Positions 14,160 through 25,010 of a stretch of 64,000 nt of DNA are shown here, piece after piece (position 1 is the first letter of the stretch; each line of letters begins with the position of its first letter). The notes below the pieces were generated by a model. That model saw only the letters and a list, made by a program, of their open reading frames with translations, ran no database searches and had not been told where the DNA came from. Origin of the DNA: Actinostola sp. cb2023 (lineage: Eukaryota > Cnidaria > Anthozoa > Actiniaria > Actinostolidae); the NCBI GenBank assembly GCA_033675265.1, contig JAUJYZ010000534.1, forward strand, positions 171,501-235,500, written 5' to 3'. The translations under genes were made by a program, and so were the position numbers.

Positions 14160-14926
14160 GCATCAAGAGCCATGACGAGCGTAGAACAGAATTACGCTTA
14201 GATCGAAAAAAAGATGTTGGCGATAGTTCATCAGATCACAAACCGTTGGAGAGTATTTTCAAAAAAAACAATGTACAAGATTCCTACTAGATTACAGAAA
14301 ATGCGTCTTCGCTTGCAAAAATACTGCATACATGTGAACTATGTTGCCGGTAAATTCCTATATGTTGCTGATACCCTATCAAGAGCATTCAATAAGCATA
14401 AGCTGCCAAAAAGTGATGCAATTTATGAAGAAATCGAAAACGTAGTACATAGTGTAGTGAAGAATCTACACATCTCGGATAGCAAGCTACTCGAATTACG
14501 AGAAATCACAGCCAAAAATGAAGTTTTGCAAACCTTAAGTAGATTTGCTCAAGATGGTTGGCCCACCAACAAACACGAAGTCCCGATGGCTGGGTGCCCA
14601 TTCTGGAACGTTTGTCACGATATATATCTCACTGACGACATTCTGCTGAAAGACCACCGCCTTGTAATCCCAGCAGAATGGAAAAGTGACATATTGAACA
14701 AATTCACTTAGGACACACCGGCATTGAGAAAAGTAAAGCAAAGGCACGCAACACGGTAGTTTGGCGAAGCATGACCAAAGATATCGAAGATTTCGTAGGC
14801 AAGTGCAAAGATTGTCTCAAATATCAGTCAGCACAACAAAGGGAGCCATTCCACATGAAGGAAATACCAGAGCTGCCATGGCAAGTCATAGCATCAGATA
14901 TCGGCGAATACAAAGGTGAAAGCTTC
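14160..14926 (+). pseudogene. gypsy RNase H and integrase zinc-binding region
   Basis: About 14160-14230 has an RNase H motif, YASRAMTSVEQNYA, with a stop replacing the following residue. The open frame 14214-14711 continues RNase H (VNYVAGKFLYVADTLSRAF) and the linker to integrase. The integrase HHCC zinc domain lies at 14700-14850 after one frameshift (GHTGIEKSKAKA, CKDCLKYQSAQQ). The start of the core, PWQVIASDIGEYKGESFL (first catalytic Asp), ends abruptly at about 14926 where LTR sequence begins. The remaining catalytic Asp and Glu of integrase are deleted. Confidence 0.8.
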
Positions 14927-14950
14927 CTCTTTCTCTTTGGGATCATAACA
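14927..14950 (+). repeat. 3' LTR remnant (24 bp)
   Basis: CTCTTTCTCTTTGGGATCAT plus AACA is identical to the end of the 5' LTR at 5259-5282. It joins the integrase frame directly, so the deletion runs from mid-integrase into the last bases of the LTR. Confidence 0.75.
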
Positions 14951-15209
14951 CCCCCGGTTGCATTGCATTAACTTTTTACTCAAATGAAAGCCAGTGAAGT
15001 CACCGGCCACCAGGGTAGAAATGAATGCTGAACTCCCCTGGCAGTACTCATTTCTGCTGTAGATAATATTTTGAAGAACAAAAATGTGAGTAGCAAATCC
15101 CCCACCAAGTCCCCGCATCTGGAAGGTGAAGGGATGAAAGGCAGTGTATTCCACGCCTACGCCTCATATTTTCATTTCAAATTATAAGTAATTGCATATT
15201 TGTTTTCAG

Positions 15210-15430
15210 TGATGATGATCTTAGTGATGCTGGATGTTCTATCACCCAACCCAGTAGTGCATTGATGCAAGCTGCCAGTACTGATTCAGAACAAACCTTT
15301 ACTGGGCAAGAATAATAAGAATCAACAGTCATTCGAGACTCCTGAGCCAGAGCAAACCTTTACTGGGCAAGAATCGATGGTCACCCATGCTCCTGAACTA
15401 CACGTAGATCACATTTCAGGACAAGCACGG
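15210..15430 (+). pseudogene. Decayed duplicate of a HECT-gene exon
   Basis: Bases 15205-15430 closely repeat 17395-17607, starting at the shared splice acceptor TTTTCAG. The encoded stretch begins DDDLSDAGCSITQPSSALMQ. This copy carries an insertion with stops (AATAATAAG at about 15311) and diverges after ACATTTCAGGACAAG. The upstream 14951-15205 is intron-like. Confidence 0.65.
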
Positions 15431-15997
15431 CGGGCGCGCGCGACCCCCAAATCGGAACGATTCGGTGTCGTAGGCCGCCATATTGGACGTGCGTATTTTG
15501 GGAGGACTGGTATCGAATTTACGAACACGAGATATGATGATAGTGATGATGATGATGATATGGATAACTGGTTGGATGGATGGATAGTTAATGGATCACT
15601 CTTTACATTTTCTTCCCAGATAAACATGTACCCTTCACCTACAACACCAAGGTCCCATTATACGACACATTTGCGAAGATGATAACATGGAAACGTTCGT
15701 TTTTTTTCGGAAAAGAATCGGTTGATTGGATGCGATAGGAAAACGAAACAACTTCGAATTGATACCAAACACGACCACAAACATGGCGGGAAGGTTTGAT
15801 AACCTGCCGTTTGCACGAATGTCTTCTGTCAAAAACCGTTAATTCTGACTTTTCAGGTTTGGTATTTTTGGACAATACAAGCTGAAATATGTTTTTGTTT
15901 TTAGATTTACACTATCGGGCTCCCATTCACATTAATAGAGCTGGTTTGCATGGGGGTCTGTATCAAACTTGCTAATTATTAAAAAAATACCAGCTCT

Positions 15998-16307
15998 CAG
16001 CCTCCTATGCAGGCACCCTTAGTGTTATTGTCAGCGGTTGAGTTTGAACGCATGATATTAAGTTTCATAAAGTATCATATGGCAGATGACACGACAGGAC
16101 AGCAGAGAACGATTCAGTATTGGAATTGTAAAGTTAAGATTTAAGTCTCGAGCAATAAAACGGACAAGTCTCTGGATAACTACTGGATTGTACTGGATTT
16201 CTATACTGTTACACCCCAACCAATCAGCGCCCGGGTTGGGCCATGTAACATTATCATGCAAGGCTTCCCTTGTGTGACAACACTGAGGGTGGCTGCATAG
16301 GAGGCTA
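15998..16307. mobile_element. MITE with AGCCTCCTATGCAGGC ends
   Basis: About 310 bp bounded by imperfect inverted repeats of about 28 bp: CAGCCTCCTATGCAGGCACC on the left and the inverted GGTGGCTGCATAGGAGGCTA on the right. A 19-base poly-C run follows the right end. The element at 62508-62671 has related ends. Target duplication is not clear. Confidence 0.6.
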
Positions 16308-16741
16308 TCACCCCCCCCCCCCCCCCCCCGCCCCCACACATATAATAAGCGACCAGCCCCTTACTAAAGTATGGTTAGTAGTCATATAGTAGTCATTTGG
16401 CGTAGGATTGCGGTTGATCTAAAACAGTTATCGGAAAACGGAGACACGCTTTTGAAGTTCATTATCTCGAGAGTCTGCTAGAGTGTTTTTCACAAGCTTA
16501 ACTTAAATTCCAAGTGCAATCGAACTTTTAGAACGCACTATGGTCGAATTTCACGTATACGCGCCTAACAATTTCTATAATGAAAAATCATAAAAATATG
16601 AAAGCATACTCAAACACTACATTTATTCAGCTTTCAGAAAATGTATACTTTCTTGGTAAAATATTGTAAAGCGCGCGTGTTGTCGAAGTCCAAAGACATA
16701 GGGGTCCAAAACGTATCCTGATACCTTAAACTCTGGACAGA

Positions 16742-16988
16742 AGGAAAATCATCGGGAGCTGGGAAAGAACCTCCATGGTTATCATTCCACCAAAAAGTAG
16801 AAGAAATTCCTCCCCAGGAAGTGTGTCATCCACCAGCACTTCAAATACTGATGATACAAAAAAGGAATCAAATGGAAATCTCATGGAAATGCTTTTACTC
16901 CAAAACCAACAAAGGATGACTGAAGAAAGCAGAAGAACAGAAATGTTCCAGACAATAATGTCCAACAATTGTGCACTGAGAAATCAGG
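16742..16988 (+). CDS. Candidate exon, Ser-rich plus coiled coil
   Basis: An open stretch between an acceptor-like TCTGGACAG and a donor-like CAG|GTACAA. It encodes a Ser/Thr-rich region (RRNSSPGSVSSTSTS) and then a Gln/Met-rich helix (MEMLLLQNQQRMTEESRR) likely to form a coiled coil. It lies between the two copies of the HECT-gene exon. I do not know whether it belongs to that gene or to an inserted element. Confidence 0.35.
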
Positions 16989-17399
16989 TACAATATTAAT
17001 GTTGTATATAATGTCTTATAAAGTTGTAATATTGGTGATATTGTAAAATAAAAAGTAAAATATGTATCAGTTTTCAGGCTTTTATAAGTTCAGGGTCCAC
17101 ACTGGAAAGTTTCAACAAAATTCCATGACTTTTCTCATGACGTAATCCAGAATTTGATGATCTAAAATTAAAACTAAAGGTACATATACATGTATGACCA
17201 GGAATTATTTGAAAGTACAATGACTCCAGCCTCCATGTTGCTGTGACCTAAAACTTTCTACTGAGACTGAGACAATGACTTTTCCTCGACTTATGAATCT
17301 TTTTTGAATTCCATGACTTATCCAGACCTGGAAAACAATATTTGAAATTCTATGACTGTGTGAATTCTGTAGGTTTTGTTATCCTTCAGTTATTTTCAG

Positions 17400-18378
17400 T
17401 GATGATGATCTTAGTGATGCTGGATGTTCTATCACCCAACCCAGTAGTGCATTGATGCAAGCTGCCAGTACTGATTCAGAACAAACCTTTACTGGGCAAG
17501 ATTCAACAGTCACTCAGACTCCTGAGCCAGAGCAAACCTTTACTGGTCAAGAATCGATGGTCACCCATGCTCCTGAACCACACGTAGGTCACATTTCAGG
17601 ACAAGAAGCAACTGTCATTCAAGTTCCTGAGCCAGGTCAAACCTCCAGACAAGAATCAACTGTCACACAAGCCTCCGAGCCAGAGAAAAGCTCTTCTACA
17701 GGAGAGTTGCTTACTCAAGCTCCTGAAGAAAAGTTCCTTTTCATAAAAGTTCATCATCCAAATGTCAAGAATGATATGATACGTGTATTTAAAGATTGAG
17801 TGTACACTCAAAGCAATAGTCATTGACAGTATTGGCAATGAGGAAAGAAGAACTGGTATTGGAGTGCTAAAATATATTTTCAGTATTTTCTGGAAAGACA
17901 TGACTCACTTCTCATTGGCGAGAGTGAACGTGTTCCCTTTGCCAGACATGATTATCATATGGCTCATTGGGAGGCAGTTGCCAGAATCTTTGTTAAATGC
18001 TATGTAACCTGCCAGTATATGCCAATTCTGTTGTCAAAGACATTCCTGTCATATGTCTTATTTGGTGAAACAGCAATTAGTGGTCAAGCCTTAATCCAGT
18101 CATTCAAACAGTATATTTCAGAGGATGAGAAGAAAGTCATTGACAAATGTATGTCAGGTGACTTTGATTTCGATAATAAAGAGTAGTATGATGAGCTTTT
18201 TCCTTTCATTGTACTGGGGTACCTGACTTTGATTAGTCTACAAACTATTTTCAGGCATTCCAACACCTAACTATCTGCACAATTCTACCCTATGTATTAA
18301 AATGATTGTAAAAAAACGGTGTAAATGGAATAAAAATCTGAAAATCTGAAACAAATCAGATAATGGGTAACTTTGACT
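17400..18378 (+). pseudogene. HECT E3 ubiquitin-ligase-like gene, N-lobe part
   Basis: Starts at acceptor TTTTCAG 17393-17399 with a Thr/Gln/Pro-rich linker of repeated EQTFTGQ(D/E)S and EP-type units. A HECT N-lobe follows: FIKVHHPNVKNDMIRVFKD, then after a one-base shift KAIVIDSIGNEERRTGIG, IFSIFWKDM, after another shift RHDYHMAHWEAVARIF, then YMPILLSKTFLSYVLFGE and a stop in NKE-YDELFPF. These match the HECT N-lobe of G2E3-like E3 ligases (GIGV.RDI.S.FW, ARI.V.G...P). Two frameshifts and a TAG show decay. The last exon segment, MGNFDCR, is cut at 18386 by the 10.4-kb transposon, and the C-lobe continues at 28779. Confidence 0.75.
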
Positions 18379-18386
18379 GCAGAACA
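18379..18386. repeat. Target-site duplication, left
   Basis: GCAGAACA, identical to 28771-28778. The 8 bp directly flank the inverted repeats of the 10.4-kb element. Confidence 0.9.
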
Positions 18387-18422
18387 GGCTGATCTCCGGT
18401 GTAATAAGCACAGCTGACGTCA
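18387..18422 (+). repeat. Left terminal inverted repeat
   Basis: Begins GGCTGATCTCCGGTGTAATA and is identical over 36 bp to the inverted right end. It ends in the palindrome TGACGTCA. Confidence 0.92.
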
Positions 18423-18522
18423 TGACGTTCAGGCAATTTTTCGTTTTATTAAACTGATTAATAAATAAATAAAATAAAAGTGTTCCTTGTCTCCCGCATT
18501 GACGCAACGCCGGTCGTACATG

Positions 18523-19786
18523 AGGTTCTCGTGGTTCAGTACTGGTTCTCGTGGTTCTTCTGGTTCTCGTAGTTCTACTGGGTTCTCGTGGTTCTTCTGG
18601 TTCTCCGCGTAGTTCTACTGGGTTCTCGTGGTTCTTCTGGTTCTCGTGGTTCTCGTAGTTCTTCTGGTTCTCGTAGTTCTCGTGGTTCTTCTGGTTCTCG
18701 TAGTTCTCGTAGTTCTTCTGGTTCTCGTAGTTCTCGTGGTTCTTCTGGTTCTCGTAGTTCTACTGGGTTCTCGTGGTTCTCGTAGTTCTCGTGGTTCTTC
18801 TGGTTCTCGTAGTTCTACTAGTTCTACTGGGTTCTCGTGGTTCTCGTAGTTCTCGTGGTTCTTCTGGTTCTCGTGGTTCTTCTGGTTCTCGTGGTTCTAC
18901 TGGGTTCTCGTGGTTCTCGTAGTTCTCGTGGTTCTTCTGGTTCTCGTGGTTCTTCTGGTTCTCGTAGTTCTACTGGGTTCTCGTGGTTCTCCGCGTAGTT
19001 CTACTGGGTTCTCGTGGTTCTTCTGGTTCTCGTGGTTCTCGTAGTTCTTCTGGTTTTCGTAGTTCTCGTGGTTCTTCTGGTTCTCGTAGTTCTCGTAGTT
19101 CTTCTGGTTCTCGTAGTTCTCGTGGTTCTTCTGGTTCTCGTAGTTCTACTGGGTTCTCGTGGTTCTCGTAGTTCTCGTGGTTCTTCTGGTTCTCGTAGTT
19201 CTACTAGTTCTACTGGGTTCTCGTGGTTCTCGTAGTTCTCGTGGTTCTTCTGGTTCTCGTGGTTCTTCTGGTTCTCGTGGTTCTACTGGGTTCTCGTGGT
19301 TCTCGTAGTTCTCGTGGTTCTTCTGGTTCTCGTGGTTCTTCTGGTTCTCGTAGTTCTACTGGGTTCTCGTGGTTCTTCTGGTTCTCCGCGTAGTTCTACT
19401 GGGTTCTCGTGGTTCTTCTGGTTCTCGTGGTTCTCGTAGTTCTTCTGGTTCTCGTAGTTCTCGTGGTTCTTCTGGTTCTCGTAGTTCTCGTAGTTCTTCT
19501 GGTTCTCGTAGTTCTCGTGGTTCTTCTGGTTCTCGTAGTTCTACTGGGTTCTCGTGGTTCTCGTAGTTCTCGTGGTTCTTCTGGTTCTCGTAGTTCTACT
19601 AGTTCTACTGGGTTCTCGTGGTTCTCGTAGTTCTCGTGGTTCTTCTGGTTCTCGTGGTTCTTCTGGTTCTCGTGGTTCTACTGGGTTCTCGTGGTTCTCG
19701 TAGTTCTCGTGGTTCTTCTGGTTCTCGTGGTTCTTCTGGTTCTCGTAGTTCTACTGGGTTCTCCTGGTTCTCGTGGTTCTTCTGGT
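18523..19786 (+). repeat. Left subterminal tandem array
   Basis: About 1.26 kb of GGTTCTCGTGGTTCT / GGTTCTCGTAGTTCT units of 9, 12 and 15 bp. A higher-order period of about 386-395 bp gives three nearly identical blocks starting near 18590, 18976 and 19371. The RGSS/VLLV open frames in it are by-products of repeats in multiples of three. The inner edge is marked by three AATTCGGTATAATTCG-like copies (19801-19862). Confidence 0.92.
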
Positions 19787-20011
19787 ACTATACTCGTCGT
19801 GAATTCGGTATAATTCGTGATCAATTCGGTATAATTCGTCGTGAATGCATTCGGTATAATTCGATCCGACATTGGGCTTCCTGTGGATTTCTTATTAGTG
19901 ATCAGCGGCTTTGCCCCACTTTCCCGCGGATTCTACTCGCTTTGCTCTTGTTGTTATACAAAAATGTACATATCCTCTTGACTTGTTTATAGCTTACCAA
20001 ATTGTTTGACA

Positions 20012-21763
20012 ATGAGTGGCGAATGTGAGATTCGGTCCTTAAATGATGTCCAACACAGACTAGGAGAAGTCATCTTTCCATTCGATGATGTAGTTCCAGA
20101 AATGACAAAGGAATGGTTTGGTGTATATTCAGCAAGCCACGGAACGACGCGGGAACTGCTCCTTCTCAGTGCACTAACATCCACCAGTGCATTGATTGGA
20201 AAAACGACACTGAAAGTATTCAGTACATATGAAGAAAGGGGTAACCTTTTCATAATTGCCGTTGCCCCTTCTGGTTCGGGAAAGTCTCCTGCATGCCATC
20301 TTGGATGCATAAACCCGATCGTCGAGCACCTCGAAAGAAAGATAGTGATGGATGTAACATCAACAAGTGGCCTTTTTAACCACTTCGTCTCTGGAGTTAC
20401 GGTGCCAATTCTTTGCTTGGACGAAGCCCACTCCTTCCTTACAAAAATCTCGTATCCATCCAAGTCCTCTCAGGTCGAGTTGACAATGGAGAGACTGTGT
20501 AAATGCTTTGACGGTGACTGCTGGTACGTACTCAAAGGAAATAAAGGTAAAAGAACCGGTGTCACCTCTGCGAGTATGTCACTATTGGCCTTCACAACGC
20601 CAAAGCAATTGTTGGAGAAAGCGTGGCCTAGAATAATAAATGCAGAGAATGGCATGGCGGAGAGAATACTTTTGATGTACCAGAAGAGAGTTGAAAGGGA
20701 CTTGGAAGAACTGCCGGCACTCTGCGAACAGTTGGAAGATCTTCCGTTGAAATCACTAAATGGTGTCTTTGAAAACATATTCACAGAGCACAACAACGAC
20801 GAGCAAATAAAGTATTCCCTGAGCGCAAGTGCCCGCGATGCTTTCTTCAAATTTGCAAAGCCACAGGAGAACATCACACCATCGGCATCACAAGGTTCTA
20901 GTTCTGGCCAAAGTGAAGGGAAATGCCTGAATTCCAAACGTAACAGTCAAGTTCTGAGAATTGCACTGAACATGCACGTTTTGTACAATAGACTCAAGAT
21001 GTCTTTGAACCACCAGACTGGCCCTACTTCGAGATCAATTGACCTCAATACCCTCAACATGGCAGTCAGTTTGTTGGAGGTACTGGAGACCTACAAGGGC
21101 ATATCTGAAGCTGTAAGTATATATTTTGCTCAAATACATTTGTCTCAAAGTGGAACTGGTCTATAAATCTATAAAGGTCTTTAAAATAATTAGATTACTT
21201 TTGAAGTACATGCATGTAGGCTGAAACCCAACGTATAATCAAAACGCAAAACAAATCCAACATTCATATTATTGTTTTAACAATTGAATAATAATTAAAA
21301 TTGTTATTAATTTAATATTAACCCAGGAAAGAAAAGAAACACTTGAAACTTGTGTAAACATTTAATGTCGTCATTATTTTCATAGTGTTGCCTATTACAA
21401 CCAAGTGATCCTGTTGTCAAGGTGGGTGTCAGTGGTGAGGACGTGAAGAGAATAATTCTCCAAATCAAGGGGCAGTTTACCACTGCAAGAAGAGTGTACA
21501 CCAGCTTTTCGTCTCGAAGCCGACCAAGTGCACAATTTGTTCAGCAGTGCATGGAGGAGCTGTCGAGGGATGGTCTGGGTGCCTTCAAGTGTGTTAAGAA
21601 GTTGAAAGTTTTTTACAAGAAGGCTCCCTCTGAAGACCTTAGGGGAGGGCTGTCAAGGCATGGAATCTCCCTTGAAGATTTCACTTCTGTCTTCGAACAG
21701 GAGGATAACAGGCTAACATCTCTCAACAGAGATGACATTTTGGAAAACAATCCTAATTTGTAG
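20012..21763 (+). CDS. DUF3987-like P-loop ATPase, two exons
   Basis: Exons 20012-21112 and 21386-21763, joined at GCT|GTAAGT and TTTCATAG|TGT in phase 0, give an intact 492-residue protein. The ATG at 20012 is preferred to a TTG two codons upstream. Walker A is APSGSGKS (residues 85-92) and Walker B is PILCLDEAH (132-140); an AERILLMYQKR segment (216-226) recalls the arginine region after Walker B in DUF3987 proteins. The C-terminal exon (GVSGEDVKRIILQIKG, then FVQQCMEELSRDGLGAFKCV) looks like a winged helix. DUF3987 proteins are primase/helicase-associated P-loop NTPases of mobile elements. Here it may help transposase assembly or target choice, but this is inference. Convergent with the transposase gene. 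Confidence 0.8.
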
Positions 21764-21841
21764 GATTGTGAAAAAGTGAAAGGGTTTTTAGATGGGAGTA
21801 TAAGAGAGAGAAACATGTTTGCCTTGTTATTAAAGTACAAC

Positions 21842-22361
21842 TAACCTCTATGAGATTGTTTTAAAAATCTATTCAATATAAGCTGAATAGTTGGTGGGTT
21901 CAGTATTTTGTGATTTGAACCTTGCGTTTATGAGTTATAGAGGTTTGAAATCTCAATATGCAAATGTGATGACGTCTACTAAGGAATCATTTATTATACA
22001 AAAACGCCCTTGTGCTGATTATTGACATTTGAAAACTTACAGAATATTTTCACAGTCTTTATGAATGATTTTATAACTTTTTCACCATTTCAAAAAATAA
22101 GTTCTTGAAAAAGTCTAAATAAGTTATGGCAAATTTCTTAGTACCCTCCCCCACAGATCTTTTTAGGTGTTCTTTCCCTCCATCTATAAAGATCTGCGGG
22201 GGAGGCTAATTCCTTAGTAGACGTCATCAAATTTGCATATTGAGATTTCAAACCTCTATAACTCATAAACGCAAGGTTCAAATTGCAAAATACAAAATAC
22301 TGAACCCTCCAACTATTCAGCTTATATTGAATGTATTTTTACAACAAACTCACAGGGGTTA
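21842..22361. mobile_element. Foldback MITE with arms of about 150 bp
   Basis: Two long inverted arms: ATTCAATATAAGCTGAATAG near 21872, through CCTTGCGTTTATGAGTTATA and AATATGCAAATGTGATGACG, mirror 22210-22361. The arms differ at about one base in ten. The loop holds a second small hairpin, AGATCTTTTTAGGTG.../...ATAAAGATCTGCGGGGGAGG. It lies between the two genes of the 10.4-kb element. Target duplication is not resolved. Confidence 0.75.
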
Positions 22362-23797
22362 CTAGGTGCACTTTAAGTATTATTATAATTATTATACACT
22401 CAGTTAATACAAGCGCTTTCAAACTGAAGTGAAAACAATACAGTGAAAATGTATTGTGGATATTTAACAATATTTTGTTACAGTTATTTAAATGAGTGCA
22501 TTAACATGGGCAGATACAGATGAGATATATTAATTCAGTTAATTAATTAAAATATATTATGTTTGCTCAATCATTGATTTATTATAAGCAGTTGTGAAAG
22601 CAAAACTCAAACAGAGCACAAAGAAAGACTATATATATATATTGAACAAAAAAATTATATGGCCACTACTTAGGGCAAAATATGTGCTTTAATTATTGAA
22701 ATTGATTGATATGTTTTGACATCTAATGAGATTGATGCCAATTATTTTTTTTAATGAAATCACTAGATTCTTATACATGTAACTACCTTATATACGGTAA
22801 CTATATATTTTATATGAAGAATGAAAACAATCATAAATGTGACAAAATGTAGTATAATCACATCATTATTATTATCAGCATTTACTATTTATATGGTATG
22901 ATTATTCAAGTGTTATTGTTACAGTGCGACAACACTAACTAAGGCCAGCCAAACAAAGTTCCTCCATGTACATACATGTACTAATACAAAGCAATAGTGA
23001 CAATATTTAATGTTAAAATAATTATATCTCACCATAGTAATGTAACATCAGGGTTTCAAAACAGAAACATTTATTTGTTTAGAAAATGGGATTGTTTGTG
23101 GAAAACTTGGCTAGCCTTGGTTGGTGTAATAGAGGAAATATAAATATTTAATTGTATTGTATATATTGAAATAATATTTTTTTATCTCAAGAATGGTAAT
23201 GATCATGTTTAACTGTTAAGTGTGATGGATGATAATATACAGTTCTAATATACAGCTACTGGTAGTTCAATGATATTCATTGTTGTGAATAGTGCATTCC
23301 AAGACTGAAATGCATTATGGGTCTCAATTGACATATGATAGGTGGGGGGGGGGGGGGGGGGGGGGGGGGATGGTAGACTGACGTGGGGTTATTTTTACTT
23401 AAAACATAGCTATAAGGTTATAACGAACACACAAATAACATTGTACATGACATTGTACATGAAAATTTGCAACGTCTCACTTGGTCAAGATAAAGCAGAG
23501 GTTTTTTTTTAGTTTATTTAATAACAGGTAAAACTGGAACAATATCATGAACAAATTTTGCTACTGTAAATGCTCTATTAAGACCCCAGGACTTAATTAT
23601 TTTCAGGCCTTAATAAAGAGGGGGGCTTATTTAAAACTTCAAAAGCTCTTGAGGAGGGCTTTAATATTATAGAGGGTTTAAACAAAAAAATATATATTTT
23701 GAGGTCACGTGACCAGGACTTTTGACATCCCCGGGAAGAAGTTAGGGTTGAGGTTAACTCAAAACTAGTAGGGTAACGATTCAGGGTAAGGGTTATC

Positions 23798-23872
23798 TTT
23801 TTAGGGTTAGGGTTAGGGTTAAGTTCTGGAAGCTAGGGTTAGGATTGGGGTTAGGGTTTGGGTTTGGGTTAG
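23798..23872 (+). repeat. Interstitial telomere-like repeat
   Basis: Degenerate TTAGGG units: TTAGGGTTAGGGTTAGGGTT, then variants GGATTGGGGTTAGGGTTTGG. TTAGGG is the usual metazoan telomere unit. Looser GGGTTA variants extend back to about 23744. Confidence 0.75.
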
Positions 23873-24060
23873 TCACGTGACAAGCATCACTCCCCCCATG
23901 GATCACCATAGTGGTAGAGCGCATGTGTCACCTTGGGCTTCCTGTGCTTACATGTAGTACGTATTACAAATGGGTCATGATTTAGGGTAGGATATGTGAT
24001 GTCGGCAGCATCACGTCAGATACATCCAACTTTCGACATTCAGAATAAAATAATAAATTA

Positions 24061-24293
24061 TGACAGTTGTTATGGTAACCAACAAATGGCACCAATAACG
24101 GATAAAACGAGTCAAAGCTTACAATGCGTACAGGGCTTACAAAGTTTACAGGCATACAAAGCTTACAAGGCTTACAGGGCTTGTAACCCATGTAAGCCCG
24201 TAATCCCGTACGCCTTGTAATCCCTGTAAGCTTTGACTAGTTGTATCCGTTATTGGTGATTGGTGCCATTTGTTGGTTACCATGACAACAGTA
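24061..24293. mobile_element. Foldback element with GCTTACA repeats
   Basis: GTTATGGTAACCAACAAATG followed by GCACCAATAACGGATA and GTCAAAGCTTACA on the left is mirrored on the right (24215-24293), ending CATTTGTTGGTTACCATGAC. The centre is a run of GCTTACAAG/GGCTTACAG units that itself changes strand (CTTGTAACCCATGTAAGC). About 230 bp. Confidence 0.75.
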
Positions 24294-24365
24294 TGTAAGC
24301 CCTGTAAGGGTTTACATTGAGAGCTTACAGCCATCCCTATATCTCACCCGGTAAAACATATTATA

Positions 24366-24482
24366 CTGGGCTCCCTCTGTACATCCCCGCAGGAATCGCC
24401 CGTACAAGTGTATCACTTGTGCGGGATGCACACAGGGAGCCCAACATCATCCATTTTTATGCACAGGGAACCCAACAAAAAA
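24366..24482. repeat. Dispersed repeat with inverted GGGCTCCCT / AGGGAGCCC
   Basis: TGGGCTCCCTCTGT near 24367 and ACACAGGGAGCCCAACATCA near 24431 are inverted. Between them a small hairpin CCCGTACAAGTG...CACTTGTGCGGG. The same family appears at 8566-8680. Confidence 0.6.
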
Positions 24483-25010
24483 GATGCCAATATATTTTTA
24501 TTTATGTATTTTCTTTTTAGTATCCTATGCCAATGTCCCTTTCTTGGGAGATGAGTAGCTATATAATGTCATTATAAAATGTCTTGTTTATCAAGATATA
24601 TATAATACATATATATATACATTGTGTATACAAAACAACCTTATTAATTCCATCACACTGTTAATAGCTTATTTACAAAACAAACCAAGGTAAAACAATT
24701 ATTATTGGACCATTGTTAACATGAGATATTAGCTACAACCAACTACAATGTAAAAATGGCAAATGGTAAAACCAAAAATCAATATTCTTAAATATAAAAA
24801 TATTGTTTTTGTTTGAATTTTTCAGGTTTTACAATAATATTGTAATATAAATTTGATAAATTGAACAAAACATACAAGTAACCAACAGTTTCTTGAAAAA
24901 ATGCAGCAAAAATTTACATACGGTACATGTTCATATACATGAACACTACATTTTAAACATGTTCGTGAATAAAAGTAAACAAGTGAATACAATAATATTG
25001 ATGACTATAA

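Larger units (their letters stand above)
22362..25010. other. Non-coding centre of the 10.4-kb element
   Basis: AT-rich DNA without a credible gene. It contains a 26-base G run (23344-23369), a telomere-like patch (23798-23872), a foldback repeat (24061-24293) and a copy of the GGGAGCCCAACA repeat (24366-24480), annotated separately. Confidence 0.6.

Noticed and set aside
18588..19872. Several RGSS- or VLLV-repeat open frames, up to 124 codons
   Set aside because: They run through a subterminal tandem array with units of 9, 12 and 15 bp, so open frames in every phase are expected. No start context or homology.
20470..20937. 155-codon minus-strand frame (and 19987-20463)
   Set aside because: Antisense to the P-loop ATPase exon, which has Walker motifs.
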